DNA of 64,000 bases from Vibrio sp. SCSIO 43136 (GTDB lineage Bacteria; Pseudomonadota; Gammaproteobacteria; Enterobacterales; Vibrionaceae). The position numbers and the translations under genes were made by a program. The DNA lies in the NCBI RefSeq assembly GCF_023716565.1, contig NZ_CP071849.1:1744622-1808621 (forward strand), written 5' to 3'. Numbering within the stretch: the stretch's first letter is position 1; the number at the start of each line of letters is the position of its first letter. Of this stretch, positions 44,204-54,394 are shown piece by piece. The notes under the pieces are model-generated. The model saw only the letters and a list, made by a program, of their open reading frames with translations, made no database searches and was not told where the DNA came from.

Positions 44204-46318
44204 ATGCAAGATCCTTTGCTTAATGCATTGGTGTATGTAAGTCGCTATTACGGCTTATCTAATTCACCAGAAGCTCTGATAAACGGTTTGCCATTAGCCG
44301 ATGGCAAACTTACCCCGTTTCTTTTCCCACGCTCGGCCGAGCGCGCTGGGCTTGTTGCCCGTGAAAATCGTGCCAGTTTTGAGGCTATTCCTGAATTAGT
44401 TCTACCTGCGGTATTAATGCTAAAAGGTGGTGATGCTTGCGTACTGGTGAGTGTCAATCAAGAATCTGGAGAGGCGGAAGTCGTTACCAGCGACTCCCAC
44501 ATGATGCCAGTATCGCTACCTCTAGAAGAGCTGCAAAGCCAATACACTGGCCGCTACTTTCTGGTGAAAAAGCAGTTTCGCTATGATGAGCGCTCACCCG
44601 AGGTACTGAAAAACCGTGATGGCCACTGGTTTTGGAGCACATTATTTGAGTCTAAGCACATCTATCGAGATGTATTTATCGCCTCAATTTTGATCAACTT
44701 ATTTGCCATCGCAACGCCGATGTTTACCCGCTTGGTCTACGACAAAGTCGTGCCAAACCTTGCGTTTGAGTCCTTGTGGGTACTGGCTTCTGGTATTGTG
44801 GTAGTGTTTGTCTTCGACCTGATCCTTAAAATGCTGCGCAGCTATTTTATCGATGTGGCGGGCAAAAAATCCGACATACTGGTCTCCTCTAAGCTGTTCT
44901 CAAAAGTGATGGGAATCCGTATGGAGGCTCGTCCGCCTTCTGTCGGTGCGTTTGCAAGACACCTACAAGAGTTTGAGTCCATCCGAGAGTTCTTTACCTC
45001 GGCGACCATTAGCTCACTGATTGATTTGCCGTTTGCGATTCTCTTCTTGGTAGTGATCTGGCTGGTGGCAGGCCCTATTGTGGTGGTGCCTATTGTAGGT
45101 ATTTTGATCCTCATCATTCACTCGATGCTGATCCAAGCCCCGCTAAGAAAGAGCATTGAAGAGGGGTCGCGCCTCGCTTCGCAGAAATACGCTAACTTAA
45201 TTGAGAGTATCTCTGGCCTTGAGACAGTGAAAGCATTTGGTGCCCAGAGCCAGTTCCAGTATCGCTGGGAAGAGGCCGTGGCACACATGTCGAACTGGAA
45301 CATCAAAACTCGCCGCATCACCGACTCGATCCAAAATTCCGCAGGCTTCATCCAGCAGGCGTCGAGCATTGGCATGATCATCGTTGGGGTCTACCTCATC
45401 GCACAAGGCGATCTAACAATGGGCGGCTTGATTGCAGCAACGATGCTCAGCAGCCGTGCTGTGGGCCCACTGGTGCAAATGTCACTGCTATCCACTCGCT
45501 ATAACCAAGCCAAATCCGCCATGACGATTATCGAGCAGATCATGGAAATGCCGGATGAACAAACCGAAGGCAAACGCTACATTCATCGCCCGGTTATCCA
45601 AGGCAAGATTGAGCTCGACCGAGTGACATTTAACTACCCTGACAGTGAACTTGCAGCGATTCGCGACGTCAGCTTCACCATAGAACCTGGGGAGAAAGTG
45701 GCGATAATCGGTCGTATCGGCTCGGGTAAAACCACCCTTGAACGCTTGATCATGGGGCTCTATCAGCCAACCCAAGGCTCGGTACGCATCGATGATACCG
45801 ACATTAATCAGCTTCACTACGTCGATGTACGTCGCAACGTGGGGTGTGTGCCTCAAGATGTCACCCTGTTCTATGGCTCAATTCGAGACAACATTACCTT
45901 GGGCCAGACTCTAGTCGACGACAGAGAAGTACTCGATGCCGCCAACCGTTCTGGAGTGACTGTCTTTACCCAGCAAGATCCAGCTGGCCTTGAGCGACAA
46001 GTTGGCGAAGGTGGTGGCTTGCTCTCTGGTGGACAACGACAAGCAGTCGCCATTGCAAGGGCGATGATTGGACGCCCACCGGTACTTTTGATGGATGAAC
46101 CCACCAGCTCGATGGATAACCGCTCAGAGCTACACATTAAGCACCAGTTGGCGAACCTTAAGCAGAGTGAAACCCTTATCCTGATCACTCACAAAACCTC
46201 GATGCTTGATGTCGTGGACCGAGTCATCGTCATGGAAAAAGGCGCGGTGCTTGCCGATGGTCCTAAAGAGCAAGTTCTCAACGACCTTAAACAAGGCCGC
46301 GTTAGGGCAGTAAATTGA
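44204..46318 (+). CDS. lapB: Type I secretion ATPase (LapB)
   Basis: The 704-residue ABC exporter has an N-terminal C39-like domain lacking the catalytic cysteine (about residues 1-130), a transmembrane domain (about 155-440) and an ATPase with Walker A GRIGSGKTT (about 502-510), signature LLSGGQRQAVAIARA (about 606) and Walker B VLLMDEPTSSMD. It would export a LapA-like adhesin. No outer-membrane LapE and no giant adhesin gene lie within the window. A terminator follows. Confidence 0.9.
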   Translation: MQDPLLNALVYVSRYYGLSNSPEALINGLPLADGKLTPFLFPRSAERAGLVARENRASFEAIPELVLPAVLMLKGGDACVLVSVNQESGEAEVVTSDSHMMPVSLPLEELQSQYTGRYFLVKKQFRYDERSPEVLKNRDGHWFWSTLFESKHIYRDVFIASILINLFAIATPMFTRLVYDKVVPNLAFESLWVLASGIVVVFVFDLILKMLRSYFIDVAGKKSDILVSSKLFSKVMGIRMEARPPSVGAFARHLQEFESIREFFTSATISSLIDLPFAILFLVVIWLVAGPIVVVPIVGILILIIHSMLIQAPLRKSIEEGSRLASQKYANLIESISGLETVKAFGAQSQFQYRWEEAVAHMSNWNIKTRRITDSIQNSAGFIQQASSIGMIIVGVYLIAQGDLTMGGLIAATMLSSRAVGPLVQMSLLSTRYNQAKSAMTIIEQIMEMPDEQTEGKRYIHRPVIQGKIELDRVTFNYPDSELAAIRDVSFTIEPGEKVAIIGRIGSGKTTLERLIMGLYQPTQGSVRIDDTDINQLHYVDVRRNVGCVPQDVTLFYGSIRDNITLGQTLVDDREVLDAANRSGVTVFTQQDPAGLERQVGEGGGLLSGGQRQAVAIARAMIGRPPVLLMDEPTSSMDNRSELHIKHQLANLKQSETLILITHKTSMLDVVDRVIVMEKGAVLADGPKEQVLNDLKQGRVRAVN

Positions 46319-46336
46319 CCCAATATTGTTATCATC

Positions 46337-46363
46337 AAGCCAGCGTTCATCGCTGGCTTTTTT
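46337..46363 (+). terminator. Terminator after lapB
   Basis: AAGCCAGCG (46337-46345) and CGCTGGCTT (46351-46359) pair around a 5-base loop and are followed by a T-run. Confidence 0.9.
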
Positions 46364-46417
46364 ATGGGTTAAAACTGCTACGCTTAAAGCTGTGATTGGT
46401 TACTAAAGAGAAATATC

Positions 46418-46789
46418 ATGGAGCTAGGTGCGCACTCTATTAGTCTGACAGTCAAAGACTTGGCTGTTTCTAAACAGTTTTATACTCAATTGGGCTTTGA
46501 AGTCACAGGGGGGGATGAGAGCCAGAATTGGCTGATCTTAAAAAACGGGTCATGTGTGATCGGGTTATTCCAAGGCATGTTTGAAAAAAACATCTTAACC
46601 TTCAACCCTGGCTGGAATAACAATGCCGAGATGATAGACCCTTTCACCGACGTGCGAGAGTTAGAAAAAGAACTGATCCAGAGAGGCTTAAACTTAGATC
46701 AAGGCACAGATCCTCAATCGACTGGACCTGCCAGCATCATGCTCACTGACCCAGATGGTAACCCTATTTTGATTGACCAGCACCGCTAG
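46418..46789 (+). CDS. VOC-superfamily protein (glyoxalase/bleomycin-resistance fold)
   Basis: The 123-residue protein has two beta-alpha-beta-beta-beta repeats ([37 protein letters not shown]). VOC proteins bind metal and act as isomerases, dioxygenases or sequestering proteins; the substrate is unknown. Its stop overlaps by 4 bases the end of the convergent FapA-type gene. Confidence 0.85.
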   Translation: MELGAHSISLTVKDLAVSKQFYTQLGFEVTGGDESQNWLILKNGSCVIGLFQGMFEKNILTFNPGWNNNAEMIDPFTDVRELEKELIQRGLNLDQGTDPQSTGPASIMLTDPDGNPILIDQHR

Positions 46790-48444
46790 CCCATATAGGC
46801 ATTCACTTCGATTTCGTAGTGATTGAAAGTGATTTGAGAAGGCCCATGCATGCGCTTGGTTGAGGTCGATTCATCCCCATAAGAGATGGTCACTTTAGGA
46901 TGCAGTTTGTTTTTGACAATGATAACGCTGGCTTCAAGCATTTGCTCAAACTCTTGCTCGACCATCTCAAGCTTTTTCTTGGCCTTAGACAACTTAGTAT
47001 TGGTCTGCTTTTTCAGCTCCATGATCTCATCGATCATCTCTTGAGTGCGTTCCTTTTTCGGTGTTTTCGCCAACTCCATCTCTGCGCGAACCACCGTCAT
47101 GGTATCTTCTTGGGCGACAGTATAAGACTGTTTAAGGTTTTCTATCCCCTGGCGATACTTGTTATAGCGAGCGCAAGCTTCAACTTCAGTCGCAGTCCCA
47201 CCTTCAGCCCCTAAGTTGATACAGGTGATTTTACCGCCGACCTGAATCGTGCCACCACTTAAAGTGCCCTGTTTACCGACCCCATCATCAACGACCAAAT
47301 CGCCACCACAGCGCACTTCGCTCTGCAGGCAGTGAATGGCCATATTGATATCATCATGAGCTTGTACTTTGGCGTACTGAGCGTATTTGGTTGTGATGGT
47401 GCCCCCAGAGCGAACAACACACGCCACCTCTTCATCATCTTGTACCGGTCGGCCAATGATGCCCTTTGCGACATTAATGTCCCCGTGGGCTTGCACATCT
47501 GCGGATTCAATAAAGCCACCAACGGTTACAGAACCCGTCGCCAGCACTTTCATGCCTGGTTCAACGTCTCCATTGATCACTACACTGCCTTTAAACTTGA
47601 TATGACCAGTGGACACATCCACTTTTTTAAGCACCAGAGCGTTATCCACTTCGACCGTGTTATCTTTAATGATTGGCATGCCCGATACCGCAGCCACCAG
47701 CAAGGTCGGATCTTGCTTGGAGATTTTAGAGCCTTTGGCTTCTTTAAAGAGCTTCTCTGTACCTGGATTAGGAGGGATCACTTTACCGGTGACAGTATAG
47801 CCTGGAGTGCCTTTTGTAGCAGGGATGCGACGCATGATCGCTTCTCCCTCTTCAACCGTAATCGTCTCACCAAGGTTTCTCATATCGACCTTGTGGGTGA
47901 CATTATTGATCTCTTGAGGTTTAAGAATGCGGCTATTGATATCAGGAACAAGTGGCTTGAATTGAGTATCCTTGCCATCGACGGCATTTTTTCCCACAGC
48001 GACGGCTTGAATGAACTCTTCACCTGCGGAGACGCGTTGGCTCATAGCCAGCACTTTCTTTAGAGCAAGCTTATTGATGCCTTTTTTAACTTTACCTTTG
48101 GCGAGCGCTTCGACAATTTCACCGCCACTCAAACCGCGGCCACCGTAAGCCCCTTTCACCACCATTTTGGCGATCATGTCATGGTCTTCGAGCACAACGT
48201 CAACGGAAGCGTTTTTGCGAAAAGCAATATCTACGCCTTGAAAAGCTTCTTTCTTGCCTTCTTTAGCAAAGAAGATAAAAGACTGGACGGCGGTATCGTC
48301 AATAAAAAAGCTTTTGACACCAAGCTCCGCAAGCGCACGCTCTAGGCCTGTAGAGTCGAACTCATTCGACATCATGCTGCTTGTTGGTAACTTAGCTGTT
48401 ACTGTCTTTTCATCTTGTGAAAGATGGACGAATTCGCTCCACAT
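46786..48444 (-). CDS. FapA/DUF342-family protein
   Basis: The 552-residue protein fits the FapA (DUF342) family. An N-terminal domain (about residues 1-190) is followed by a predicted polymer-like beta-helix (about 190-400, [36 protein letters not shown]) and a coiled coil (about 400-500). Family members are often called flagellar assembly protein A, but no flagellar gene is nearby. Its 5' region carries a parS2 site about 100 bases upstream. Function here is unknown. Confidence 0.85.
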   Translation of the reverse strand: MWSEFVHLSQDEKTVTAKLPTSSMMSNEFDSTGLERALAELGVKSFFIDDTAVQSFIFFAKEGKKEAFQGVDIAFRKNASVDVVLEDHDMIAKMVVKGAYGGRGLSGGEIVEALAKGKVKKGINKLALKKVLAMSQRVSAGEEFIQAVAVGKNAVDGKDTQFKPLVPDINSRILKPQEINNVTHKVDMRNLGETITVEEGEAIMRRIPATKGTPGYTVTGKVIPPNPGTEKLFKEAKGSKISKQDPTLLVAAVSGMPIIKDNTVEVDNALVLKKVDVSTGHIKFKGSVVINGDVEPGMKVLATGSVTVGGFIESADVQAHGDINVAKGIIGRPVQDDEEVACVVRSGGTITTKYAQYAKVQAHDDINMAIHCLQSEVRCGGDLVVDDGVGKQGTLSGGTIQVGGKITCINLGAEGGTATEVEACARYNKYRQGIENLKQSYTVAQEDTMTVVRAEMELAKTPKKERTQEMIDEIMELKKQTNTKLSKAKKKLEMVEQEFEQMLEASVIIVKNKLHPKVTISYGDESTSTKRMHGPSQITFNHYEIEVNAYMG

Positions 48445-48543
48445 AGTCTCCGCTCTACTAATACAACTTGGGATCAGTGTATCGAAATCCGTGTGAATTA
48501 CGGAAAAATTCTTTTGAAATTCTGACTGGGTTCAAGGATATGA

Positions 48544-48558
48544 ATTTACACTGTAAAC
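48544..48558. promoter_or_regulatory. parS2 centromere site (left of the chemosensory operon)
   Basis: ATTTACACTGTAAAC matches the Vibrio chromosome-II ParB2 site consensus NTTTACANTGTAAAN. It lies between the FapA-type gene and the response regulator gene. Confidence 0.92.
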
Positions 48559-48647
48559 GGCCTCGCAGCTTTTACCTTATAAGCTCACCAAAACCCCAAC
48601 ATAGCTCACAATTCAAACAATAACCCGTTTTTATTTTATTTATCAGC

Positions 48648-50312
48648 TCAGTGGTGCAGACGATAAACCGCCGTTACTTTTCGCCCTTGATCTGAATACT
48701 CCAAGGATTCACACAGCTCAGACACCAGAACAATACCTCGACCGTGAGACGAGTTATCATCAGACATATTAAGCTTTTCGTAGTCAAAACCATCACCAGT
48801 GTGGAACACCTCTGAAGTAAACATTTGACTGGCTGGCTCAAATTGAAAATCGATATTCAAACAGGCATTTTCTTCTAACGCATTCAAACGCTCTTCTCTG
48901 AGTTGATAATAAGTGAAGAAGCCTTCTTCATCATCTTTGAGCTTAGAGTCAAGACCGAGCAAGCCGTGGTCAATGGCATTCGCAAGCAGCTCCGAAAGCA
49001 CAGTACAAATCAAGTCGAGGTTCTGTCCTCCGGAAATGGTACCGGTCAAGAAGTGGCGCACCTCTGCCATGATATTGGCCTCAGTCAGTACTTGTTTGTT
49101 AAAGGATAAACTTGAACGGATCGGCACACTGCTTACAAACGGCTTGTCCATCTCATGCAGCTCTGGCTGCTGATTGGTCACAGGAAACGTCATGGTCAAC
49201 ACGGAAAGGTCATCATGCTGCTCTGGTCGGCCCGCAAAACCGTTTACCGACTCAATGATCGAAGGGATTAATTGCCCACCTTGTTCAAGTACCTTAATTA
49301 AACGCTCTTCACCAAACTGCTCTCCTGATGCGGTGCTCGCTTCCGTCACTCCATCGGTGTAGCACACTATGGTTTGGCCTGGCTCAAGGTGCAACTTGAG
49401 CATATTGGTTTCAAACTCACCAGTTGCAAGCACCCCCAATGGCATGTGCTGAGACGTGAGTCGATTTACAATATTTCCATCTTTATCGAGAATGAACCCA
49501 TCGGGTAAGCCTCCGCCCCACCACGTAACATCTTGACCATTGGCACTGATTTCAAAAACGCTAGCCGCTAGCATCATGCCTAATGGTAAAAAGCGACATA
49601 ACGAGTTATTGATCTCGGTGACGATCTCTCCCAAAGCTAATCCTTTGGCAGCCATCGAGAAGAAAGCACGTGTTGCAGGGATGGTCGAAATCGCCGCAGG
49701 TAACCCGTGACCCGTCGCATCAGCAATCATCACGTAGGCACCGCCTTGAGGGCGGTTCGCTTGCACAATCAGATCACCATTAAACACGGTAGACGGGTTA
49801 GAGACGAAATCAATGCCGTCGATGGTTTGCGTCATCTCTTCAATCAAGTTAGTGAAAATTGATTCAGAGATAGAGTAGTCATACTTCACTTGCTCATGGA
49901 AGTGGCTCAGCTCATCACGCTGGCGAGTTACCTCACTGTGAATTTTTGCGATGCGATAGTGGGCTTGAACCTTAGCCAGCAGCGTGCTGCGCCCAACGGG
50001 TTTGAGGATAAAATCATCCCCGTAGAACAGACAGCGACCAAACGAATCCCTGTCATCCAGCACAGTTAAAAAGATGATTGGAATATGCGCATTAGGAAAC
50101 GCACTGCGGATCTCTTTGGCGGTGGTAAAACCATCTTTGATTGGCATCATAACGTCCATCAAGATCACATCAGGTAACGTCTCTAGCTCATTTAGATAGT
50201 CGACAACCCCAACCCCATTCTCAAACATTTCTATTTCTGCGCCGAGATCCGACAGCATATATCGGAACATCTCACGGTTGGTTTTTTGGTCTTCAACAAT
50301 CACTATGCGCAT
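48648..50312 (-). CDS. Response regulator with PP2C (SpoIIE) phosphatase and HATPase regions
   Basis: The 554-residue protein has a receiver domain (phosphoacceptor D53 in ILMDVMMP), a coiled linker, a PP2C/SpoIIE phosphatase domain (about residues 155-365; GGAYVMIADATGHGLPAAI, GLPDGFI, CYTDGVTEA) and a C-terminal HATPase_c_2 anti-sigma-kinase-like domain (about 400-550, LLANAIDHGLLG). Such proteins dephosphorylate or phosphorylate STAS proteins. The STAS gene is directly upstream in the operon (gap 49 bases), so the phosphorelay likely feeds a partner switch. Confidence 0.88.
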   Translation of the reverse strand: MRIVIVEDQKTNREMFRYMLSDLGAEIEMFENGVGVVDYLNELETLPDVILMDVMMPIKDGFTTAKEIRSAFPNAHIPIIFLTVLDDRDSFGRCLFYGDDFILKPVGRSTLLAKVQAHYRIAKIHSEVTRQRDELSHFHEQVKYDYSISESIFTNLIEEMTQTIDGIDFVSNPSTVFNGDLIVQANRPQGGAYVMIADATGHGLPAAISTIPATRAFFSMAAKGLALGEIVTEINNSLCRFLPLGMMLAASVFEISANGQDVTWWGGGLPDGFILDKDGNIVNRLTSQHMPLGVLATGEFETNMLKLHLEPGQTIVCYTDGVTEASTASGEQFGEERLIKVLEQGGQLIPSIIESVNGFAGRPEQHDDLSVLTMTFPVTNQQPELHEMDKPFVSSVPIRSSLSFNKQVLTEANIMAEVRHFLTGTISGGQNLDLICTVLSELLANAIDHGLLGLDSKLKDDEEGFFTYYQLREERLNALEENACLNIDFQFEPASQMFTSEVFHTGDGFDYEKLNMSDDNSSHGRGIVLVSELCESLEYSDQGRKVTAVYRLHH

Positions 50313-50361
50313 AAAATCACACCCTGCCTGTGGCTAAATTTCGGTTGGAAATAGGAAACAG

Positions 50362-50661
50362 TTACTCGATAGAGAACTTCTTGTCGAAACGAGAAATCAG
50401 GAGGATTTTCTTCACTTGCGGCATACTGTTGGTAATGGCGATATCACCGTCCTTTTGGCCTAAGTATTTGTGCATATTGAGCAACATCCCTAAGCCCGCA
50501 CTATCTATGTAATCGACTTTACGAAAGTCGACGGTAAAGGAGTATCCTTTTTGCTCATAGTAACTTTGGCGAAATTCGTGAACGAGATTAAAACCAAACG
50601 CCCCTTCCACTGAGATGACGACTTTACGTTGATTAGTATCTACTTCTGCATTTACTGACAT
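50362..50661 (-). CDS. STAS-domain protein (anti-sigma-factor antagonist type), phosphorylatable
   Basis: The 99-residue STAS protein has the phosphorylation motif DSAGLG with S54, like SpoIIAA. It lies between the short receptor and the PP2C response regulator, whose phosphatase domain is the likely partner. Confidence 0.85.
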   Translation of the reverse strand: MSVNAEVDTNQRKVVISVEGAFGFNLVHEFRQSYYEQKGYSFTVDFRKVDYIDSAGLGMLLNMHKYLGQKDGDIAITNSMPQVKKILLISRFDKKFSIE

Positions 50662-50670
50662 AATTTTTCC

Positions 50671-51822
50671 CTAAAATAGTTCTACTTCGCCTTCTTCAAT
50701 ATTAGACTGCTGAGCAGCAGCCTCTCCTCGTTGATTCACTTTTGTGATCAGCTCATCGATTTGCTCTACAAACTGGTCGGAATCTATTGTCTTATTGCGA
50801 TATGCCTGGATAAATGCGGCGACTTCCTCTAACACCAAGACACTTTTCATCGCATGCTCACCTTGCTGGCTAACAATATCGGCAAACTGTAGTGCGCGAA
50901 TGCCATTGCCTACTTTAAGCGAAATTTCCGCACCCATTTGTGACAGTTTTTCGATTTCTTCTTTAATTTCAACGTTTACCTGTTTAACACCTTGCAGCAT
51001 ATCCTCAACTTGGTCTTTGGATTCGATGGCTACTGTCATATCGATTGAGGCAATTTCACCAACCATATTGTTCGCTTCTTTAATCGTACTTTGCGCCACG
51101 TTGATTTCATTTTGAATTTGGTCATTAAGCTCTTCAGCTTTGTGAGACAGCACGCGAACTTCATTGGCGACCACAGCAAAACCTTTACCCGCATCCCCTG
51201 CTCTTGCCGCTTCAATCGCCGCATTTAACGCCAACAAGTTGGTTTGATCAGACAAGCCACGAACTTGCGCTAACAGACGAAAGACGTTATCAAGCTTGGC
51301 TGACATGTCATGAATACTGTGCACCGCAGAGATGCTTCGCTCAGAAACATCAATCAAGATTTGAATATATTGGTTAATAATGTGCTCAGTGCGCGGTAGC
51401 ACTTGGGACAAACTGTAGGTACTGTCTTGATTGGCAAGCAAGTTATTCACTAACTGCTCAGAAACTTGGTTTTGCTGCTGTGAGAGCTCCTGCAAACCAA
51501 AAAAACTGTTGTTAAGTGTCTCAATGGACTCGTTGGTCACCGCTCTTTGATTTTCAAGCGACTCTTGCAAGTTCGAACTTTCTTTATCAATGACGGTTTG
51601 CAGCCCCTGTAAACGGGTATCTTTTTGCTCCTGACTCGCTTTATGCTCTTTTTTCGCTTCTGAGTGAACCTTAACCACTCTATGTTGCAGCGCCCAAGGC
51701 AAGCCGCAGGCAAGCACCACAAATGCAATCGCCCAAGATCCATCCATCAAGCCAGCCGCTATCAGTAACAACAGCTGGCTCATCATTACCATAACGACTC
51801 TTTGAGTACTGGTTTTAATCAT
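50671..51822 (-). CDS. Short membrane chemoreceptor (DosS-like)
   Basis: The 383-residue protein has two closely spaced membrane helices (about residues 9-45) with almost no periplasmic domain, followed by a methyl-accepting signalling domain ([32 protein letters not shown], about 195-225). It ends in VELF. It lacks HAMP and PAS. Position and shape match the small receptor of the V. cholerae cluster III (F7) system. It may help anchor the array or sense the membrane. Confidence 0.85.
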   Translation of the reverse strand: MIKTSTQRVVMVMMSQLLLLIAAGLMDGSWAIAFVVLACGLPWALQHRVVKVHSEAKKEHKASQEQKDTRLQGLQTVIDKESSNLQESLENQRAVTNESIETLNNSFFGLQELSQQQNQVSEQLVNNLLANQDSTYSLSQVLPRTEHIINQYIQILIDVSERSISAVHSIHDMSAKLDNVFRLLAQVRGLSDQTNLLALNAAIEAARAGDAGKGFAVVANEVRVLSHKAEELNDQIQNEINVAQSTIKEANNMVGEIASIDMTVAIESKDQVEDMLQGVKQVNVEIKEEIEKLSQMGAEISLKVGNGIRALQFADIVSQQGEHAMKSVLVLEEVAAFIQAYRNKTIDSDQFVEQIDELITKVNQRGEAAAQQSNIEEGEVELF

Positions 51823-51852
51823 CCTTATCTCCTAGCCACTGTCTTATTAGAT

Positions 51853-52887
51853 TTATTTTGTTAAAGACTGACAGATCACTTTCGCTATTTTGTCTAAGGG
51901 AACAATACTTTGCGCCGCTCCCGTCTCCGCTGCCACCCTCGGCATGCCATACACCACCGATGACTTTTCATCTTGGGCTAAAGTAAAAGCCCCCTGTTTT
52001 TTCATGCTGAACATGCCTTTTGCACCGTCGCTGCCCATGCCAGTTAAAATAGCGCCAACCGATTTTCCACCGCACACTTCCGCCACCGCCTCAAACATCA
52101 CATCGACTGACGGTTTATGGCGGTTCACGGGAGCACTATCATCCAAACAGCCATATAACTGTGCACCTCGCTTGACCACCACCAGGTGCTTATCTCCTGG
52201 AGCAACATAAGCGTGGCCAACCTTTAATGGTGTATCGTTTTGCGTCACTTCGGTAACCGTTAGACTTGATGAGTCATTCAGCCGCTGAGCAAACGAGGCC
52301 GAGAATAATGCGCTGATATGCTGAGTAATGACAATCGGTGGTAAGTTATCAGGTAATGACGACAGCACATGACGCACCGCTTCTGTGCCGCCTGTTGATG
52401 CCCCAATGGCAATCACTTGGCAATCTTTGGTAGCCGATGCTCTTTCAATGACGCTTGGCGGTTTGCTAGGCTCTTGATCAACATTTGCCCCCGCCGCCAT
52501 TTTGATCTTGTCTGTGACCGATTTTCGGTAAGCGATCATTTCCCCTGGATCATGAATTGCGGGCTTGGGAAAGTAGTCCACTGCACCAATCTCAAGTGCC
52601 TGCAGCGTGACATCCGCTCCATGCTGAGTGAGGGTTGAAATCATCACCACTGGCATAGGACGTAAACGCATCAGATTTTTCAGAAACTGCACCCCATTCA
52701 TTTTGGGCATTTCAATATCTAGAGTGAGCACATCCGGGTTGTGCTGCTTAATAAGTTCCCGAGCTTGATAAGGGTCTTCCGCAGCAGCAACCACCATCAG
52801 TTTGGGGTCTGAGTTGATGATCTCAGATAAGAGCGCTCGAAATACCGGGGAGTCATCCACCACCATTACTTTGATTTTTTGTGTCAT
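51853..52887 (-). CDS. cheB: Chemotaxis methylesterase/deamidase CheB
   Basis: The 344-residue protein has a receiver domain with D57 ([13 protein letters not shown]) and a methylesterase domain (about residues 155-340; [44 protein letters not shown]). Its start overlaps the cheD stop by one base (TGATG). It removes methyl groups from the operon's receptors. Confidence 0.94.
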   Translation of the reverse strand: MTQKIKVMVVDDSPVFRALLSEIINSDPKLMVVAAAEDPYQARELIKQHNPDVLTLDIEMPKMNGVQFLKNLMRLRPMPVVMISTLTQHGADVTLQALEIGAVDYFPKPAIHDPGEMIAYRKSVTDKIKMAAGANVDQEPSKPPSVIERASATKDCQVIAIGASTGGTEAVRHVLSSLPDNLPPIVITQHISALFSASFAQRLNDSSSLTVTEVTQNDTPLKVGHAYVAPGDKHLVVVKRGAQLYGCLDDSAPVNRHKPSVDVMFEAVAEVCGGKSVGAILTGMGSDGAKGMFSMKKQGAFTLAQDEKSSVVYGMPRVAAETGAAQSIVPLDKIAKVICQSLTK

Positions 52888-53528
52888 CAGAATAGCTCCA
52901 CATCGTCATCGTGAGGGCGATGGCTCTCCACATCCAAGCGTTTGGCGTATTCGTCTTCACGCTGACGAACCTGTTTCACCTCTGCAAATCGAATTCGTTT
53001 TACCCAAGCCCTGCCTGTCAATGGATCGAACATCACTTTGCGCGCATCGAGCCCACCTAAGCACTGCGACTGCACGTCTAAATGTTCTTCATGGGCATAA
53101 TTAAGAGCAAACTCTATATTCTTCTCACCAATCAATGCCGTTTTCCCAAGCATCTGCGCCCCACCAAATAACTTTAGATGCAAGCGATCGCGCGACGCTC
53201 CACCAGCAAGCAGTTGGTTGATTAGCATTTCCATGGCATTGTTGCCATATCGTGACGCCGTCGAGACGATTTCGGTTGGGTGCCAGTGCTCTAGGTCATA
53301 CTTACTATCAAATGGAAGTAAAAAGTGATTCATACCGCCAATAGGCACTTGGTCATCCCACATGCACGCAGCAATGCAAGAACCTAGTCCAGTACAAATC
53401 AACTCATCCTCGGTGGTGGTGTAAACACCACCCGGCATCACTTTCACCATATGGCGGCTAAAGGTAGAGTTGTAAAAACGACTGAATCTATCTGCGTGGC
53501 TTTTCATCCTTTGTTGTAAACCTTTCAT
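52887..53528 (-). CDS. cheD: Chemoreceptor glutamine deamidase CheD
   Basis: The 213-residue protein has the CheD core with catalytic C ([12 protein letters not shown]) and H ([10 protein letters not shown]), plus an N-terminal segment of about 30 residues. It deamidates receptor glutamines. Coupled with cheB and cheR; the C-terminus carries a short charged tail ([11 protein letters not shown]). Confidence 0.92.
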   Translation of the reverse strand: MKGLQQRMKSHADRFSRFYNSTFSRHMVKVMPGGVYTTTEDELICTGLGSCIAACMWDDQVPIGGMNHFLLPFDSKYDLEHWHPTEIVSTASRYGNNAMEMLINQLLAGGASRDRLHLKLFGGAQMLGKTALIGEKNIEFALNYAHEEHLDVQSQCLGGLDARKVMFDPLTGRAWVKRIRFAEVKQVRQREDEYAKRLDVESHRPHDDDVELF

Positions 53529-53536
53529 AAGTCACC

Positions 53537-54394
53537 CTAAAGTTTCATGTAGATGGTGTGACCTAAGTGACGAAACAGGTCGGTTCGACTGCCCACGCTT
53601 TCTGAGTGGCCAATAAATAGAGTGCCATCGGGCGTCAGGTGGTCATAAAAACGCGCAATCAGCCGCTCTTGAGTGGGCTTATCAAAATAGATCATCACAT
53701 TGCGGCAAGAGATCAGGTCAAACTTCTGCTTCATCGGCCAATCATCGAGCAGATTCAATTGCCTGAAACTTATCAGCTGTTGCAGCGAGTTTTTAATTTT
53801 TAGGTGTCCAGATTTATCGCCCTTACCCTTCAAAAATCCTGTCTTGAGATAAGTTGCTGGAATACTGGTTTGTTGCTCAATGTCGTAAACACCATTCTGT
53901 GCTTTTGCCAATACTTTGGTGTCGAGATCCGTTGCTAGCAGCTTCAAATCCAGTTTGCTGAGAATGCCGGTAGAGGCAAGCATGGAGATATAGCTGTATG
54001 GCTCTTCACCTGTAGAGCAGCCCGCCGACCAAATCCGAACCGGCTTTCCTGCCTGTTGCCATTTCGGCACCAGTACTTGCTCAACGTAATCGAAATGGTG
54101 CAACTCGCGAAAGAAATGCGTTTTGTTGGTTGTAATGGAATTTATAAAATTAACCTTTTCCTCATCATCCACTTCAAGAAGCTCACGATATTGGGAAAAA
54201 GCTTGCATACGATGTTGGCGCAGTAGGCGACTGATGCGCCCATACACCATGGTCTTTTTCTTATCAGAGAGAAAGATCCCAACGTTTTTATGCACAAACC
54301 ATTGAATGAATTTGAAGTCACTTTCGGTAACTTCAAACTCACGCCCTTCCAGTGCATCTTGAGATGTCGCTCTTTGGTCTAGAACTCTTCCCAT
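53537..54394 (-). CDS. cheR: Chemotaxis protein methyltransferase CheR
   Basis: The 285-residue protein has the SAM-binding motif [13 protein letters not shown] and the CheR N-terminal helical domain ([11 protein letters not shown]). Its start codon overlaps the end of the soluble receptor by 16 bases. It methylates receptor glutamates. Confidence 0.94.
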   Translation of the reverse strand: MGRVLDQRATSQDALEGREFEVTESDFKFIQWFVHKNVGIFLSDKKKTMVYGRISRLLRQHRMQAFSQYRELLEVDDEEKVNFINSITTNKTHFFRELHHFDYVEQVLVPKWQQAGKPVRIWSAGCSTGEEPYSYISMLASTGILSKLDLKLLATDLDTKVLAKAQNGVYDIEQQTSIPATYLKTGFLKGKGDKSGHLKIKNSLQQLISFRQLNLLDDWPMKQKFDLISCRNVMIYFDKPTQERLIARFYDHLTPDGTLFIGHSESVGSRTDLFRHLGHTIYMKL

